Assembly: GCA_046046245.1 (NCBI GenBank)
Contig: JBJOKE010000028.1
Span: 1 to 64,000, forward strand
Direction: 5' to 3'
DNA from: UBA4615 sp046046245
GTDB taxonomy: Bacteria; Pseudomonadota; Gammaproteobacteria; Burkholderiales; Burkholderiaceae_E
Length of the DNA stretch: 64,000 bases
Shown here: in pieces, positions 54,651 to 63,136 of the stretch
How the letters are laid out: each line of letters opens with the position of its first letter
Numbering within the stretch: the stretch's first letter is position 1
Translations under genes and position numbers: made by a program
The notes under the pieces: model-generated
What the model saw: only the letters and a program-made list of their open reading frames with translations
Database searches by the model: none
Told to the model about the DNA's origin: nothing

Positions 54651-54790
54651 GACGCGGGCGGCGTGGGGTGGCGCGTACTTCATCGCGTCGCGATCGCCGC
54701 GTCAATGCGCGTGTGTGGTGCCGAGGGGTCGCGCGCACGCCGCGGCGGTGACTGCGCAGCGCGGCGTGCGCAGTAGTGCGTACGCGCGGC

Positions 54791-54818
54791 GCCGGCCCCC
54801 GCGCCTGGGGCGGCCGGC
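54791..54818 (-). terminator. GC-rich hairpin after the system 3 dctP gene
   Basis: GCCGGCC and GGCCGGC, with extra inner C-G pairs, form an imperfect but strong stem between the dctP stop (54857) and the histidine kinase start on the same strand. It may end or process the dctP transcript. Confidence 0.4.
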
Positions 54819-54856
54819 CCGGCGCGCGCGTGGCCGGACCGCCGCCGTCGCCCCGC

Positions 54857-55945
54857 TCAGCGCCGCACCGACGCGACGTAGTCGTCGAAGGTGTTCTCGG
54901 TCACGCGGAACCAGGTGACGAGGTCACGCTGCACGCCGAAGTAGTGGTCGTGCAGCTTGCGGAACTCGGGGAACTTCTCGCGGGTCTCGGCGTAGACCTC
55001 CTGCGCGGCCTTGTAGCAGGCGTCGAGCACCGGCTTGGGGAAGGGCTTGAGCACGGCGCCCGAGCCCACCAGACGCTTGATCGCCTGCGGGTTCGTCGCG
55101 TCGTAGCGGGCGAGCATGTAGGCGTTCGCCTCCTCGCACGCCGCCTCGAGCGCGCTGCGGTAGTCGGCGGGCAGGGCGGCGAGGGCGCGGTCGTTCGCGA
55201 TCGCGTGCACGCCGAGGCCGCCCTCCCACCAGCCGGGGTAGTAGTAGAACTTCGCGACCTTGTGGAAGCCGAGCTTCTCGTCGTCGTGCGGGCCGATCCA
55301 CTCGGCCGCGTCGATCGTGCCCTTCTCGAGCGAAGGATAGATGTCGCCGCCGGCGATCTGCTGCGGCACCACGCCGAGCCGCGCGAGCACCTGGCCGGCG
55401 AATCCGCCGACGCGGAACTTCAGTCCCTTCAGGTCGTCGACCGTGTTGACCTCCTTGCGGAACCAGCCGCCCATCTGCGCGCCGGTGTTGCCGGCGAGGA
55501 AGCAGGTCACGCCCGCGGCGCGCGCGCTGAACTCGTTGAAGACCTCGCGCCCGCCCATCTGGTGCCACCAGGCGGCGTGCTGGCGCGCGTTGAGGCCGAA
55601 GGGGATCGCGGCGCCCACGGCCCAGGCCGGGTCCTTGCCGAAGAAGTAGTAGAGCGCGGTGTGCGCCATCTCGACGGTGCCGGACTGCACGGCATCGAGC
55701 ACCTGCAGGCCGGGGACGATCTCGCCGGCGGCGTGGACCGAGATCTGGAAGCGGCCTCCGGTCAGCGCGGCGACGCGCTTCGAGATCACCTCGCCGGCAC
55801 CGTAGATCGCGTCGAGGCTCTTCGGGAAGCTCGACGCGAGGCGCCAGCGGACGGCGGGCTGCGCGGACACGACGGCCGGGGCGGCGACGAGGGGCGTGGC
55901 GGCGGCGAGCGCCGCGGACCGCGAGAGGAAGGTGCGACGGGTCAT
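54857..55945 (-). CDS. TRAP transporter substrate-binding protein, mannitol/chloroaromatic-type, system 3
   Basis: A 362-residue precursor with a clear twin-arginine signal (TRRTFLSRSAALAAATPLVAAP). The mature part matches the larger DctP subgroup (WRLASSFPKSLDAIYGAGEVISKRV). The ligand arginine is in LKGLKFRVGGFAGQVL near residue 175, and GGDIYPSLEKGTIDAAEWIGPHDDEKLG near 200 is typical. This subgroup often binds keto acids or lactate as calcium salts. It is transcribed away from its permease genes across a 204-bp gap. Confidence 0.93.
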   Translation of the reverse strand: MTRRTFLSRSAALAAATPLVAAPAVVSAQPAVRWRLASSFPKSLDAIYGAGEVISKRVAALTGGRFQISVHAAGEIVPGLQVLDAVQSGTVEMAHTALYYFFGKDPAWAVGAAIPFGLNARQHAAWWHQMGGREVFNEFSARAAGVTCFLAGNTGAQMGGWFRKEVNTVDDLKGLKFRVGGFAGQVLARLGVVPQQIAGGDIYPSLEKGTIDAAEWIGPHDDEKLGFHKVAKFYYYPGWWEGGLGVHAIANDRALAALPADYRSALEAACEEANAYMLARYDATNPQAIKRLVGSGAVLKPFPKPVLDACYKAAQEVYAETREKFPEFRKLHDHYFGVQRDLVTWFRVTENTFDDYVASVRR

Positions 55946-56149
55946 GGAGTCTCCTCGGTGTGTGGGGTCGGCGGGGCGCAGTGGACCACCGCGTCCGCGC
56001 GTCGCCTAGACCCCCTCGCACTCGTGCCGAGACCGCCTGCGCAATCCTGCGTACGCACGGTGAGCGTCGTCGCGGACGCGCGTGCGGCGCCGCATGCCGA
56101 TACTCGGCCGGGCCCGATACGGGCCGCCACGACACGACCGGAGGATGGT
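55946..56149. promoter_or_regulatory. Divergent control region between dctP and dctQM, system 3
   Basis: This 204-bp gap separates the binding-protein gene from the permease genes. It must hold both promoters. I see no confident -10/-35 pair or long palindrome in it. Confidence 0.4.
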
Positions 56150-56689
56150 GTGAGACCGCTGCTCGCGATCGCATCGGCGATCGATCGGATGAACTCGGCG
56201 TTCGGCACGCTGGCCTCGGCCGCGGTGTTCGTCGCCTGCATGGTGTCGGCGGGGAACGCCACCGTGCGCTATCTCGCCAGCTCGAGCTCGAACGCATGGC
56301 TCGAGATCCAGTGGTACCTCTTCGGCGCCTGCGTGATGCTCGGCGCGGCCGACGTGCTGCGCCTGAACGAGCACGTCCGCGTCGACGTCCTCTACGGTCG
56401 GCTGAGCGGGCGGGCGAGAGCCTGGGTCGACCTGCTCGGCATGCTGGCGTTCCTGCTGCCGATGACCGTCGTGATCGGCGTGATGTCCTGGCCGTGGTTC
56501 GTGGACGCGTTCGTCACGCACGAGATGTCGGGCAACGCCGGCGGGCTCGTGCGCTGGCCGGTGAAGCTGCTGCTGCCGCTGGGCTTCGCGCTGCTCGCGC
56601 TGCAGGGCCTCTCCGAGACGATCAAGCGTGCCGGCTTTCTCGCGGGCGTGCACCGGATGGACACCCACTACGAGAGGCCCCAGCAATGA
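56150..56689 (+). CDS. TRAP transporter small permease (DctQ), system 3
   Basis: A 179-residue four-helix protein from GTG 56150, preceded by GGAGG at good spacing. Segments are AVFVACMVSAGNATVRYLASSSSNAWLEIQWYLFGACVMLGAADVLRLNEHVRVDVLY and WPVKLLLPLGFALLALQGLSETIK, typical of the mannitol/chloroaromatic TRAP subgroup. Its stop overlaps the dctM start (ATGA). Confidence 0.92.
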   Translation: MRPLLAIASAIDRMNSAFGTLASAAVFVACMVSAGNATVRYLASSSSNAWLEIQWYLFGACVMLGAADVLRLNEHVRVDVLYGRLSGRARAWVDLLGMLAFLLPMTVVIGVMSWPWFVDAFVTHEMSGNAGGLVRWPVKLLLPLGFALLALQGLSETIKRAGFLAGVHRMDTHYERPQQ

Positions 56690-58149
56690 TCACGATGCAG
56701 ACGATGGCGCCGCTGATGTTCGGCGCGCTCGTGGTCACCATGCTGATCGGCTTCCCGGTCGCGTTCTCGCTGGCCGCGCTGGGGCTCGCCGCGGGCCTGG
56801 TGTCGATCGAGCTCGGCTTCTTCCCCGCGCAGTACATGGCGAACCTGCCGCTGCGCGTCTTCGGGATCCTGTCGAACGACCTGCTGCTCGCGATCCCGTT
56901 CTTCACCTTCATGGGTGCGATCCTCGAGCGCTGCGGGCTCGCCGAGGACCTGCTCGAGGGCACTGGCCAGCTGTTCGGCGGCGTGCCGGGCGGGCTCGCC
57001 TACGCGGTGATCGTGGTCGGTGCGGTCCTCGGCGCGATCACCGGCACGGTCGCGGCCTCGGTCATCGCGATGGGCATGATCTCGCTGCCGATCATGATGC
57101 GCTACGGCTACGACATGCGGCTCGCCACCGGCGTGATCGCGGCCTCGGGGACGATCACCCAGGTGATCCCGCCGTCGCTGGTGCTGGTGGTGCTGGCCGA
57201 CCAGCTCGGCCGCTCGGTCGGCGACCTGTACGCGGGTGCGATCGGCCCGTCGATCGCACAGGTCGCGCTGTTCCTCGGCTACATCCTCGTGCTCTCGAAG
57301 CTGCGGCCGAACCTCATGCCGCCGCTGCCGCCCGAGGCGCGCACGCTGACGGGCTGGCCGCTGTGGCGCAAGGTGCTGTGGGGGATGGTCCCGTCGGTGG
57401 TGCTGATCTTCCTCGTGCTCGGCACGATCTTCCTCGGCCTGGCCACGCCGACCGAGGCGGGCGCGATGGGCGCGGTGGGCTCGATGGGCCTGGCGGCGAT
57501 GCACCGGCGGCTCACCTGGCCGCTGGTGAGGCAGGGCATCGTCTCGACGATGCGGATCACCACGATGGTGATCTTCATCCTCATCGGCTCGACGGTCTTC
57601 TCGCTGGTCTTCCAGGGCGTCGACGGCGGGCTCTGGATCGAGCACATGCTGCTGTCGGTCACCGGCGGCACGCCGGTCGGCTTCCTCATCGTCGTGAACC
57701 TGTTCGTCTTCTTCCTCGCGTTCTTCCTCGACTTCTTCGAGATCGCGTTCATCATCGTGCCGCTGCTCGCGCCGGTGGCCGAGAAGCTCGGCATCGACCT
57801 GGTGTGGTTCGGCGTGCTGCTGTGCGTGAACATGCAGACCTCGTTCATGCACCCGCCGTTCGGCTTCGCGCTGTTCTACCTGCGCGGCATCGCGCCGAAG
57901 GAGGTGAAGAGCAGCGACATCTACCTCGGCGCGATCCCCTGGGTCGGGCTGCAGCTGGTGCTGGTGGCGGTGCTGATCGCCTGGCCGGGGATGGTCACGG
58001 CGTGGCTGGACAAGCCGGTGGCCGTGGACCTGGAGAAGGTGCGGATCGAGGTGCCGGCGACGGAGGACGCGCCGGACGAGGCGCCCGCCTTCGCGCCGGT
58101 CGACCCGGCGTCGGCGCCACCGGCTTCGCCGGCGCCCTCCGCCCGCTGA
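56686..58149 (+). CDS. TRAP transporter large permease (DctM), system 3
   Basis: A 487-residue permease, longer than systems 1 and 2 and matching the mannitol/chloroaromatic subgroup. Signatures are LLLAIPFFTFMGAILERCGLAEDLL near residue 66, TGTVAASVIAMGMISLPIMMRYGY near 118, and SGTITQVIPPSLVLVVLADQLG near 149. MQTSFMHPPFGFALFYLRGIAP near 384 is the second-half signature. A ~50-residue acidic, Pro/Ala-rich cytosolic tail ends the protein. Confidence 0.94.
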   Translation: MITMQTMAPLMFGALVVTMLIGFPVAFSLAALGLAAGLVSIELGFFPAQYMANLPLRVFGILSNDLLLAIPFFTFMGAILERCGLAEDLLEGTGQLFGGVPGGLAYAVIVVGAVLGAITGTVAASVIAMGMISLPIMMRYGYDMRLATGVIAASGTITQVIPPSLVLVVLADQLGRSVGDLYAGAIGPSIAQVALFLGYILVLSKLRPNLMPPLPPEARTLTGWPLWRKVLWGMVPSVVLIFLVLGTIFLGLATPTEAGAMGAVGSMGLAAMHRRLTWPLVRQGIVSTMRITTMVIFILIGSTVFSLVFQGVDGGLWIEHMLLSVTGGTPVGFLIVVNLFVFFLAFFLDFFEIAFIIVPLLAPVAEKLGIDLVWFGVLLCVNMQTSFMHPPFGFALFYLRGIAPKEVKSSDIYLGAIPWVGLQLVLVAVLIAWPGMVTAWLDKPVAVDLEKVRIEVPATEDAPDEAPAFAPVDPASAPPASPAPSAR

Positions 58150-58182
58150 CGCGCGGGCCGCGGCCCGCCAGGGCGCGTGTCC

Positions 58183-58635
58183 TCAGCCGCCCGAACCGGC
58201 CTCGAGCACCGCCATCGTGATCCGCGACGTGCAGGTCAGCCTGCCCGCCTCGTCGCGGATCTCGATCGCCCACACCTGGGTGCTGCGACCCACGTGGATC
58301 GGCGTGCAGGTACCGGTCACCCAGCCCGACCTCACCGCGCGGATGTGGTTCGCGTTGATGTCCAGGCCCACCGCGTAGCGGTCGGGCGGCAGCGTGAGCG
58401 ACGCCGCGCAGCTGCCCAGGGTCTCGGCGAGCACCACCGACACCCCCCCGTGCAGGATGCCCATCGGCTGGCGGGTGCGGGCGTCGACCGGCATCCGCGC
58501 GACCAGCCGGTCGGGCCCCACCTGCAGGAACTCGATGCCGAGGTGCTCGACCGCGGTGTCGCGGTGGATGCGCGCCATGTCGGCGACGGTGGCGGGGCGG
58601 CGGAACAGCGGTGCGTCGGGGGTCGGTACGGACAT
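58183..58635 (-). CDS. PaaI-family hotdog thioesterase
   Basis: A 150-residue hotdog-fold protein. The family active-site region is MGILHGGVSVVLAETLGS near residue 75, with HGG and the catalytic acidic residue (E85) present. These enzymes hydrolyse aryl- or acyl-CoA thioesters. A TAAGAT hexamer on the - strand (58667-58662) is a plausible -10, 27 bp upstream. It is divergent from an acyl-CoA ligase gene, so the pair could handle one CoA pool. Confidence 0.9.
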   Translation of the reverse strand: MSVPTPDAPLFRRPATVADMARIHRDTAVEHLGIEFLQVGPDRLVARMPVDARTRQPMGILHGGVSVVLAETLGSCAASLTLPPDRYAVGLDINANHIRAVRSGWVTGTCTPIHVGRSTQVWAIEIRDEAGRLTCTSRITMAVLEAGSGG

Positions 58636-58714
58636 GGCGGTGCGCGGAACGGAAAGCGGCGATCTTAGCGGTCCGCGCCGGGCGTGGATAATCCGGGCAG
58701 GAGGAGCCCGACCG

Positions 58715-60247
58715 ATGAACCTGGCCCAACCGCTCAGGCAGCGCGCCCGACAGGCGCCGGATCACCCGGCGATCCGGTTCGAGGGCGCGACGATCGCCTA
58801 TGGCGAGCTCGACGCGCGCGCCTCGCGCCTCGCGCACGCGCTGCGCGCGCACGGCGTCGGGCCCGGCGACCGCGTCGCGCTCTTCCTGCCGAACGTGCCC
58901 GACTTCCCGGTCGGCTACTACGCGGCACAGCTCGCGGGCGCGATCACGGTGTCGATCAACGCGATCTTCAAGTCGGCCGAGGTCGAGTACCTGCTGAACG
59001 ACTCCGGCGCGACCGTCGTGCTGACCGTCGCCGAGCTCGTCGGCTTCGTGCCGCGTTCGCGCTGCCCGGCGCTGCGCCACGTGGTGGTCTGCGACGCGGG
59101 CCCGGGCGCCGCGCCCGCGGGCACCGAGCCGCTCGCCGACTGGCTCGCCGCGGTGGCGGACTCGGCCGGCGACTTCGAGCCGGTCGAGCGCGCGCCGCAG
59201 GACCCCGCCTCGCTGCTCTATTCGTCCGGCACCACCGGATTCCCGAAGGGCGTGACGCTGACCCAGCACAACGTGTCGACCAACGTCGCGACCGCGGCGG
59301 CCGCCTCGGGCTACCGGTCCGACGACCGGCTCGCGCTGTTCCTGCCGCTCTTCCACGTCTACGGCCAGAACTACATCCTCAACGGCGCGGTCTCGGTGGG
59401 CGCCACCGTCTGCCTGTTCCGCCGCTTCGTGCCGGACGTGGTGCTCGAGGCGATCGAACGCGACCGGATCACGATGTTCTTCGGCGTGCCGACGATCTTC
59501 ATCGGCCTGCTCGGCATGGACCTGTCGACGCGCGACCTCTCGTCGATCCGCTACGAGATGTCGGCCGCCTCCACGATGCCCGAGGAGGTCTCGCGCCGCT
59601 GGACCGAGCGCTTCGGCCGGCGCATCTTCGAGGGCTACGGCCTCACCGAGTGCTCGCCCTTCGCCGCCTACAACGACGCGCACGAGCACCGCTTCGGCTC
59701 GGTGGGCCGTGCGGTGCGCGACTTCTCGATCGCGATCCACGATCCCTCGGGCCGCGAGCTGCCGCGCGGCGAGTGGGGCGAGATCGTGATCCGCGGCCCC
59801 GGCGTGATGGCGGGCTACTGGAACCGGCCGCAGGAGACCACCGAGGCGCTGCGCGACGGCTGGCTGCACTCGGGCGACGTCGGCCGCATGGACGAGGACG
59901 GCTACGTCTACATCGTCGACCGCGTGAAGGACATGATCAACGTGTCGGGCTTCAAGGTCTGGCCGGCCGAGGTCGAGCAGTACCTGTACCGGATGCCCGG
60001 CGTGCACGAATGTGCGGTCTACGGCATCCCCGACCCGGTGAAGGACGAGCAGGTCGCCGTCGCGCTGGTCGCGGTGCCCGGCTCCGGGCTCACCGGGCAG
60101 CAGGTGATCGACTGGTGCCGCGAGCACCTCGCGGCCTACAAGGTGCCGGTGCGGGTGGACGTGGTGGACGAGCTGCCGAAGAGCGCGACCGGCAAGCTGC
60201 TCAAGCGGGTGCTGCGCGACCAGGCGGCGCAGGCCGCGAAGGGATGA
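58715..60247 (+). CDS. AMP-binding acyl-CoA synthetase (long-chain-fatty-acid/medium-chain ligase type)
   Basis: A 510-residue ANL-family ligase starting at an ATG after GCAGGAGGAG. Adenylation motifs are LLYSSGTTGFPKG near residue 168 (A3), FEGYGLTECSPF near 306 (A5) and LHSGDVGRMDEDGY near 389 (A7). VKDMINVSGFKVWPAEVE near 408 is A8, and the C-terminal lysine is in LPKSATGKLLKR (A10). It activates a carboxylic acid to acyl-CoA via acyl-AMP. GATAAT at 58687-58692 may be its -10. The alpha/beta hydrolase start overlaps its stop. Confidence 0.94.
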   Translation: MNLAQPLRQRARQAPDHPAIRFEGATIAYGELDARASRLAHALRAHGVGPGDRVALFLPNVPDFPVGYYAAQLAGAITVSINAIFKSAEVEYLLNDSGATVVLTVAELVGFVPRSRCPALRHVVVCDAGPGAAPAGTEPLADWLAAVADSAGDFEPVERAPQDPASLLYSSGTTGFPKGVTLTQHNVSTNVATAAAASGYRSDDRLALFLPLFHVYGQNYILNGAVSVGATVCLFRRFVPDVVLEAIERDRITMFFGVPTIFIGLLGMDLSTRDLSSIRYEMSAASTMPEEVSRRWTERFGRRIFEGYGLTECSPFAAYNDAHEHRFGSVGRAVRDFSIAIHDPSGRELPRGEWGEIVIRGPGVMAGYWNRPQETTEALRDGWLHSGDVGRMDEDGYVYIVDRVKDMINVSGFKVWPAEVEQYLYRMPGVHECAVYGIPDPVKDEQVAVALVAVPGSGLTGQQVIDWCREHLAAYKVPVRVDVVDELPKSATGKLLKRVLRDQAAQAAKG

Positions 60248-61134
60248 CGACGATGACCGACACGACGTTCCGCGGCTACGACCGCGCCGCGCTCGACGCG
60301 CAGTACGACAACCGGGCGAAGGTGCCGAGCTTCGACGCGCACATCGCGCGCTGGACCGCTGACGCCGAGCGCGCGCGCGCCACGCTCGCGCCGCGGCTCG
60401 ACGTGCACGTGGGGCCGGGCGCGCGGGAGACGGTCAACGTCTATGCCGCGCGCGGCGCGGCCGGCCCCGCACCGGTGCTGGTCTGGATCCACGGCGGCTA
60501 CTGGCGCTCGCTCGCCAAGGAGATCAACGACTTCGTCGCGCTCGGCCTCGTGCCGCACGGCGTCGCGGTGGTCAACGTCGAGTACGACCTGATGCCCGGC
60601 GTGCGGATGGAGACGCTGGTGCGGCAGGTCCGCGCGGCGGTGGGCTGGACGCTCGCGAATGCCGCGTCCTTCGGCGGCGATCCGGCGCGGGTCTGGATCG
60701 CCGGCCACTCGGCGGGTGGTCACCTGACGGCGACGACCGCCGCGACAGACTGGGCCGCGCAGCCGGGCGTGCCGCGCGGCGCGCGGCCCGCGGGCGGCTT
60801 CGCGTTCAGCGGCCTGCACGACCTCGAGCCGATCCGCCGCTGCTTCCTCAACGACTCGCTCGCGCTGACCGAGGCCGAGGTCGCGGCCTGGTCGCCGGTG
60901 GCCATGGCGGCACCGCCCGACGGCGACTGGGCGCTGCTGGTGGGCGGCGCGGAAGGACCGGAGTACCTGCGCCAGAGCGCCGACCTCGCCGCCGCGTGGG
61001 GCACCGACGCGGCGCGCCGCGTGCGGATGGAGGTGCTGGCGGGCGAGGACCACTTCTCGATCGTCGGGCCGCTCGCGGACCCGGCGTCGGCGCTGTCGCG
61101 GCGGCTGGCTGCGGCGCTCGGGGCGGCGGCCTGA
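60244..61134 (+). CDS. Alpha/beta hydrolase, kynurenine-formamidase/esterase-like
   Basis: A 296-residue hydrolase starting at an ATGA overlap with the ligase stop. The oxyanion motif is HGGYWRSL near residue 80, the nucleophile serine is in IAGHSAGGHL near 159, and the catalytic His is probably in GEDHFSIVGPL near 276. It resembles the ArnB/kynurenine-formamidase-like esterase group. Co-translation with a CoA ligase suggests it releases the acid that the ligase activates, for example from an amide or ester. Confidence 0.88.
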   Translation: MTTMTDTTFRGYDRAALDAQYDNRAKVPSFDAHIARWTADAERARATLAPRLDVHVGPGARETVNVYAARGAAGPAPVLVWIHGGYWRSLAKEINDFVALGLVPHGVAVVNVEYDLMPGVRMETLVRQVRAAVGWTLANAASFGGDPARVWIAGHSAGGHLTATTAATDWAAQPGVPRGARPAGGFAFSGLHDLEPIRRCFLNDSLALTEAEVAAWSPVAMAAPPDGDWALLVGGAEGPEYLRQSADLAAAWGTDAARRVRMEVLAGEDHFSIVGPLADPASALSRRLAAALGAAA

Positions 61135-61158
61135 CGCGCGCCGCCCCGAGCGCCGCGG

Positions 61159-61968
61159 TCAGCGGCCCGCCTGCGCGACCTCGCGCAGCGCGCGGGTGAC
61201 GATCGCCGAGGCGACGCTCGCGAACCAGGTCGCCCCGCTCGCCGCGTACCGGGCCTCGTCGGCGGGCGTCGGCGCGAGGACCCCGGCGGCCTTGCCGGCC
61301 GCCGACACCGCGCGCAGCACCCGCTCGATCGCGGCCACCACGGGCGCGTCGCCGCTGCGGTGCTCGTGGCCCATCGTGTGCGCGAGGTCGTTCGGCCCGA
61401 CGAACACCGCGTCGACGCCGTCGACCGCGGCGATCGCCTCGGCGTTCGCGACGCCCGTCGGGGTCTCGATCATCGCGACGAAGACCAGCCCCTCGTTCGA
61501 GCGGCGGGTGTGCTCGGCGCCGCCGAACGCGCCGTAGCCGGCCGCCCGCGTGCTGAACGCGCTGCCGCGCAGCCCGCCCGCGCCGCCCGGCAGCGGGTAG
61601 CGGATGCGCGTCGCGAGGCGCGCCGCCTGCTCGGCGGTCTCGACCATCGGCACCTGCACCCCGGCCGCACCCAGGTCGAGCACCCGCGCGATGTCGGGCT
61701 CGAAGCAGCGGACGATCGCCGGGATCCCGGCCGCGCGCGCGGCCCGCAGCATGTGCTCGGTCGTGCCGAGGTCGGCGCTGCCGTGCTCGTTGTCGAGGAT
61801 GGTGAAGTCGAAGCCCGCGTACGCGCACATCTCGACCAGCGCGGGCGAGGCGAGGCCGTTGAACACCGCGCGCAGCGGCCGGCCGGCGCGCAGCATCGCG
61901 GCCAGCCGGACGTCGAGCGGCCGGCGCGAGCCGGGCGCCTCGTCGTCGGGGATCGCCGCGGCGCTCAC
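61159..61968 (-). CDS. HpcH/HpaI family aldolase (second copy)
   Basis: A 269-residue protein from GTG 61968, which overlaps the upstream MetE-like stop (GTGA). Family segments are FTILDNEHGSADLGTTEHML (base His), AIVRCFEPDIARVLDLGAAGVQVPMVET (the Arg segment carries C-F in place of the usual V-P), and VAMIETPTGVANAEAI. VFVGPNDLAHTMG follows. It cleaves or forms a 2-keto-3-deoxy or 2-keto-4-hydroxy acid from pyruvate and an aldehyde. It is clearly diverged from the copy near base 1119. Its partner is the MetE-like gene. Confidence 0.88.
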   Translation of the reverse strand: MSAAAIPDDEAPGSRRPLDVRLAAMLRAGRPLRAVFNGLASPALVEMCAYAGFDFTILDNEHGSADLGTTEHMLRAARAAGIPAIVRCFEPDIARVLDLGAAGVQVPMVETAEQAARLATRIRYPLPGGAGGLRGSAFSTRAAGYGAFGGAEHTRRSNEGLVFVAMIETPTGVANAEAIAAVDGVDAVFVGPNDLAHTMGHEHRSGDAPVVAAIERVLRAVSAAGKAAGVLAPTPADEARYAASGATWFASVASAIVTRALREVAQAGR

Positions 61969-63113
61969 GACCACAGCTCCCGGCTCGCCATCTCGGCGCC
62001 CTGCGCCATGCTCTCGAGCTTCGCGTAGGCGATCGGCGGGTGGATCGCGCCGAAGCCGGCGAAGGTGCCGAAGCCGCAGTCGGTGCCGGCCATCACCCGG
62101 TCGCGGCCGACGATGCCGGCGAAGGTCAGCAGCCGCTGCGCGATCAGTCGCGGGTGCTCGATGAAGTTGTTGACGGTGTCGACCACGCCGGGCACCAGCA
62201 CCTTGTCGTCGGGGATCAGGCCGTCGCGGCCGGCCTGCGCCCAGACCTCCCATTCGTGCGCATGGCGCGGGTTCGCCGCCTCGAACAGCACGGTCGAGGG
62301 CTTGGCGCGCATCACCAGCCCGATGATCTTCTCGAGCCCGATGTCGTGATGATGCGGGCCCTCGTAGTTGCCCCAGCACAGGTGCATCCGGACGCGCTCG
62401 GCCGGCACGCCGGCGAGCGCGTGGTTCAGCGCCTCGACCTGCAGCGTCGCGTTGCGCAGGAACTCCGCCTCGTCGACATCGCGGAAGCGGATGTGACGCC
62501 CCATCGCGAGGTCGGGCGCGTCGATCTGCAGGTCGAGCCCGGCTTCGACGATGGTCTCGTACTCGGTGCGCATCGCCTCGGCGAGCGCCTGCACGTACTG
62601 CTCCTGGCTCGGGTAGTAGTCGTTCGGCTGGAACACCGCGATCACGCCCGGCGAGGCGGCGTTCATGAACGCGCGCGGCGCGCCGGCCGCGGCGCAGGCC
62701 GCCTTCAGGTTCGCGATGTCGGCATGCAGGCCCGACAGGTCCTTGACCGCGATCGGGCCGCGGCAGATCGGGCGGTGGTACTTCGGCGTCGCGCCGAGCT
62801 TGGCGAGCCGCTCCTTGAAGTCGGGGAAGTCGTCGAGGTCCCGCGGCACCGCGCGCGGCATCACGCCGATCTCGAAGCCGGTGAGGCGGTGGCGGATGTA
62901 GGTCGCGTACGAGATCTTGCTGGTCTCGCCGTCGGAGACGACGTCGACGCGCGCGGCCACCTGCTTCGCGACGACGTCGCGCACCGCCTCCGACATCACC
63001 GCGTCGAAGGTCGCCGGGTCGTGGTCCTGCATCGCGTCCTGCGAGAACAGCTGTTCGACGACGCGCTGCGGGCGGGGCAGGCTGCCGACGTGGGTGGTGA
63101 GGATCCGGTCCAT
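61965..63113 (-). CDS. MetE-like (cobalamin-independent methionine synthase C-terminal domain) protein
   Basis: A 382-residue single-domain protein, half the length of MetE. It starts MDRILTTHVGSLPRP, the catalytic-domain opening. Zinc ligands are H and C in RMHLCWGNYEGPHHHD near residue 248, and C in MAGTDCGFGTF near 350. Stand-alone members include epoxyalkane:CoM transferase and other methyl- or thiol-transfer enzymes, so methionine synthesis is not implied. It is co-translated with an HpcH/HpaI aldolase, which suggests a catabolic role on a thiol or methylated compound. Confidence 0.85.
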   Translation of the reverse strand: MDRILTTHVGSLPRPQRVVEQLFSQDAMQDHDPATFDAVMSEAVRDVVAKQVAARVDVVSDGETSKISYATYIRHRLTGFEIGVMPRAVPRDLDDFPDFKERLAKLGATPKYHRPICRGPIAVKDLSGLHADIANLKAACAAAGAPRAFMNAASPGVIAVFQPNDYYPSQEQYVQALAEAMRTEYETIVEAGLDLQIDAPDLAMGRHIRFRDVDEAEFLRNATLQVEALNHALAGVPAERVRMHLCWGNYEGPHHHDIGLEKIIGLVMRAKPSTVLFEAANPRHAHEWEVWAQAGRDGLIPDDKVLVPGVVDTVNNFIEHPRLIAQRLLTFAGIVGRDRVMAGTDCGFGTFAGFGAIHPPIAYAKLESMAQGAEMASRELWS

Positions 63114-63136
63114 CGTGGGGTCTCCGTTCGGGAAGG

